Positions 63,401 through 64,000 of a stretch of DNA of 64,000 bases are shown here, piece after piece. Every line of letters starts with the position of its first letter. Within the stretch, counting starts at the first letter, position 1. Below the pieces are notes generated by a model that was given only the letters and a program-made list of their open reading frames with translations, searched no databases and was not told the origin of the DNA. The position numbers were made by a program, and so were the translations under genes. Source of the DNA: Megachile rotundata (Eukaryota; Arthropoda; Insecta; Hymenoptera; Megachilidae); the NCBI RefSeq assembly GCF_050947335.1, contig NC_134989.1, forward strand, positions 5,325,501 to 5,389,500, read 5' to 3'.

Positions 63401-64000
63401 TTCTAAACTGCATGGAACCTTCCTACTGTAGCTCACTCGGTATCGCGTGCCCAATAATAAAACTTCTCAAAAAGAAAATGCGAAAAACCGCATCAGTAAT
63501 ACATGATTCTCAAAAAATCGTCGTAAAGGGAGTATCAAAATATAATATTATCAAATTCGAAATAACCACTAGAAGACAGAACAAAGAAGATCGAGAACAA
63601 AGAAGAAAGTAACCTGTATATTTTTCACGTCGTTTCCCGCTCGATTTCAGAAACGAGTTCCCAAAATAATAAACGCGTGCCATGATAAACACCATGGGGT
63701 TTCTGTCACAATTACCCCGTGTAGTTTCTATTCTTCGCGCTTGTCGAATCATCGTAAATATCTGGATAATCTGTGCATATCGAATAACAGCGTAAAATTT
63801 CGAAATTATCCAACGGAACACGACAATGTTTCTCTCTGCGACCGCACTAAAAATCTATATTTCTTTTCTGTTTTGTCGAAACACCAGTGTAGGTACACCT
63901 CTAGCGCTTCCCAGTTTCGAAGCTTGTATATTATTTCAAGATTAGAGTTAATCTTATAATCTACATCCTGATCCGACACACGTTATTCCGGGGACTCGAG

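Larger units (their letters stand above)
58563..64000. other. Upstream of first recognised Pitx exon, no gene recognised
   Basis: Mostly AT-rich DNA and degenerate repeats. GC-richer islands at 59.68-60.13 and 62.15-62.50 kb are candidate regulatory regions or non-coding first exons. I could not fix a promoter or transcription start. Confidence 0.4.

Noticed and set aside
1..64000. CRISPR arrays or bacterial-type operons
   Set aside because: Tandem arrays here have no unique spacers, and the introns and transposons show a eukaryotic nuclear genome.

Overview
This window is AT-rich, gene-poor DNA from an animal nuclear genome. It has long introns, many simple tandem repeats and decayed mariner/Tc1-type transposons. 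Together with the protein sequence of its only recognisable gene, this suggests an insect, most likely a hymenopteran (bee or ant). The order is my inference; no search was run.

The one host gene I can support is a Pitx/Ptx1 paired-class (K50) homeobox gene on the minus strand. It has three coding exons. The first coding exon (58349-58562) carries a low-complexity N-terminus. The second (51019-51275) carries homeodomain residues 1-46. The third (19807-20592) carries homeodomain residues 47-60, a His-rich linker and the OAR motif. The junctions are in phase, with GT donors and AG acceptors, and the joined product is 418 residues. Intron 1 is about 7.1 kb. Intron 2 is about 30.4 kb and splits the homeobox at the classical paired-class position.

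The main discovery candidate lies directly after the Pitx stop codon. The same frame continues through TGA for 58 codons, through a second TGA (context TGAC), then for 122 codons to a TAG at 19261-19263. The extra residues look like transcription-factor low-complexity sequence, while the other frames give Arg-rich off-frame peptides. A 13-bp RNA hairpin begins at the first base after the first TGA. This is what programmed stop-codon readthrough would look like, here as a possible two-step readthrough adding up to about 180 residues to a developmental transcription factor.

Region by region: 1-19260 lies downstream of the gene. It holds a likely 3' UTR (about 18.7-19.26 kb), a nested transposon with long terminal inverted repeats (8690-10120), a 91-bp tandem repeat in two places, and three octamer minisatellites (7.4-7.8, 11.6-12.4 and 16.4-17.2 kb). 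20593-51018 is intron 2, with GC-richer islands that may be regulatory, a 37-bp satellite, another octamer array, a TG/TA microsatellite, a pair of diverged duplicated blocks, and one arm of a 215-bp inverted duplication. 51276-58348 is intron 1, with an internally deleted mariner (54986-55913) among a small dispersed repeat. 58563-64000 is upstream of the first recognised exon and holds degenerate repeats and two GC-richer islands. No tRNA, rRNA, CRISPR or other protein gene was supported.
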